Assembly (NCBI RefSeq): GCF_000250875.1
Contig: NZ_JH605022.1
Coordinates: forward strand, 5,502-12,927
Source: Sutterella parvirubra YIT 11816
Lineage (GTDB): Bacteria; Pseudomonadota; Gammaproteobacteria; Burkholderiales; Burkholderiaceae_F
Direction of reading: 5' to 3'
Length of the DNA stretch: 7,426 bases
Under the pieces are notes generated by a model, which was not told the DNA's origin, ran no database searches, and saw nothing but the letters and a program-made list of their open reading frames with translations. The position numbers and the translations under genes are program-made. Positions 6,702 to 7,426 of the stretch are shown piece after piece. The first letter of the stretch is position 1, and each line of letters opens with the position of its first letter.

Positions 6702-6742
6702 GAGCGGGCGTCCTCCCAACGGGGGACGCCCGCTTCGTCTTT
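6702..6742 (+). terminator. Intrinsic terminator of the yjiH-yjiG-M20 operon
   Basis: AGCGGGCGTCC (6703-6713) pairs perfectly with GGACGCCCGCT (6724-6734), an 11-bp GC-rich stem with a 10-nt loop that can close further through TCC/GGG. A T-rich tail (TTCGTCTTT) follows. It lies 23 bp after the peptidase stop. The next gene's -10 box is only 16 bp past the stem, so the terminator also fills the place of that promoter's -35 region. Confidence 0.85.
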
Positions 6743-6749
6743 CCCGTCC

Positions 6750-6755
6750 TATACT
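6750..6755 (+). promoter_or_regulatory. -10 box for the flavoprotein reductase gene
   Basis: TATACT matches five of six bases of the sigma-70 -10 consensus and would start transcription near 6762, about 26 nt before the ATG. Position 17 bp upstream is CGCCCG inside the terminator stem, so there is no recognisable -35. A GAGGA ribosome-binding site (6777-6781) follows 6-7 nt before the start codon. Confidence 0.5.
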
Positions 6756-6787
6756 CGGACGAACCGATTTTTGTACGAGGATCACCC

Positions 6788-7426
6788 ATGGCCTCCCACG
6801 CCTTCCGCATCCGCTCGATCACCCCTGAAGCCGAGAACGTCCGCACCGTCATGCTCACGCCCGCCGACGCGGGTGCCGAGACCTACGCCTGGAAGGCGGG
6901 GCAGTTCGCGATCGTGACGCTCCCCAACGGCCTGGAGCGCCCCTGGACGATCGCCACATCTCCCCTGATGGGCACCGGCCCCACCTTCACGGTGAAGGTC
7001 GTGGGCGAAGGCACGAAGGCGCTAACGTCCCTTCAGCCCGGCACCCTCATCCGCCTCTCGGACGCGATGGGGGCGCTCACGCTCCCCGAGGACGCCGCCC
7101 TGCACAAGCACCTCTTCCTGGCGTCGGGCATCGGCATCACGCCGATGGTCGCGATGATCCGCGACCTCCTCATGCGCCACCCCGGCACCCCCTCGATGCT
7201 CGTCTGCTGCATGGAAAGCGAAGCCGCCTTCCCCTTCCGCGAGCACTTCGACATGCTCGCGGCGACGCGCCCCGAATTCACGTACCGGGCTTTCGTGAAG
7301 TGCGATCCCTGCGAGGGCCGCGAGTGCGGCAGGCTCGACGCCGAGCGTCTCCTCGCGCTCGTCCCCGACATCGCCGAGCGCCGCGTCTACGCGTGCGGGA
7401 GCGGCGGCTTCATGCGGGCGGCGTCT
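6788..7426 (+). CDS. Ferredoxin-NADP+ reductase-like FAD/NAD(P)H oxidoreductase, 3' end outside window
   Basis: The first 213 residues of an FNR-superfamily flavoprotein, which moves electrons between NAD(P)H and a flavin-linked acceptor. The FAD-binding beta-barrel spans about 1-100, with WKAGQFAIVTLP at 35-46 and RPWTIATSP at 51-59, the FAD-binding R-x-[YF]-[ST]-x-x-S motif with Trp53 in place of the usual aromatic Tyr. GEGTKALTSLQPGT (73-86) follows. The NAD(P)-binding domain starts near 108 with LFLASGIGITPMVAMIR (109-125), and YACGSGGFM (201-209) is the conserved nucleotide-binding end motif. A Cys cluster (172, 175, 180) lies between. The frame is open to the window edge, and only a short C-terminal part should be missing unless a [2Fe-2S] domain follows, as in phthalate/vanillate reductases. 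The start has GAGGA upstream and its own promoter. The electron acceptor is unknown. Confidence 0.88.
   Translation, partial: MASHAFRIRSITPEAENVRTVMLTPADAGAETYAWKAGQFAIVTLPNGLERPWTIATSPLMGTGPTFTVKVVGEGTKALTSLQPGTLIRLSDAMGALTLPEDAALHKHLFLASGIGITPMVAMIRDLLMRHPGTPSMLVCCMESEAAFPFREHFDMLAATRPEFTYRAFVKCDPCEGRECGRLDAERLLALVPDIAERRVYACGSGGFMRAAS

Overview
The window looks like a piece of a GC-rich betaproteobacterial chromosome. A Burkholderiales member, possibly of the Sutterellaceae type, is my best guess. The reasons are the hflK-hflC-DUF2065-purA gene order, the HflK start MSLNDPRWG (which I associate with that order), the strong G/C bias at third codon positions, and a TTTAGAATC-type -10 box ahead of hflK. 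The genus assignment is inference; no rRNA or tRNA is present.

Left half (1-3887), all on the minus strand and transcribed right to left: hflK, hflC and a 64-residue DUF2065 (YjeT-like) membrane protein form a tight operon, with gaps of 18 and 0 nt. A nested-hairpin terminator with a T run (1074-1123) ends it. After a roughly 170-nt leader with alternative inverted repeats comes purA (adenylosuccinate synthetase), whose last roughly 130 residues lie outside the window. HflK and HflC make the inner-membrane SPFH complex that surrounds and modulates the FtsH protease. HflK here has an unusually long, charged N-terminal region with RNDR repeats. Two usual neighbours of this locus, hflX upstream and hisZ between DUF2065 and purA, are absent.

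Centre (3888-4320): a 433-bp divergent intergenic region. It holds a probable -10 box for hflK on the minus strand. Just ahead of the plus-strand operon are two tandem copies of a palindrome (TCTTTCCCGAAAGA and CCTTTCGCGAAAGA), a candidate operator.

Right half (4321-6742), plus strand: a three-gene operon encodes two gate-domain membrane proteins of the YjiH and YjiG type and a cytosolic M20-family zinc peptidase with a complete catalytic set, closed by a strong hairpin terminator. This layout parallels E. coli yjiH-yjiG-iadA and Bacillus dacB-spmA-spmB, where a gate-domain pair is linked to an unrelated peptide hydrolase. The reading proposed here is an uptake-and-hydrolysis module for a peptide or N-acyl/glutamyl amino acid. 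This is the most interesting system in the window.

Right edge (6788-7426): the first 213 residues of a ferredoxin-NADP+ reductase-like flavoprotein, with its own -10 box and ribosome-binding site, running off the end.
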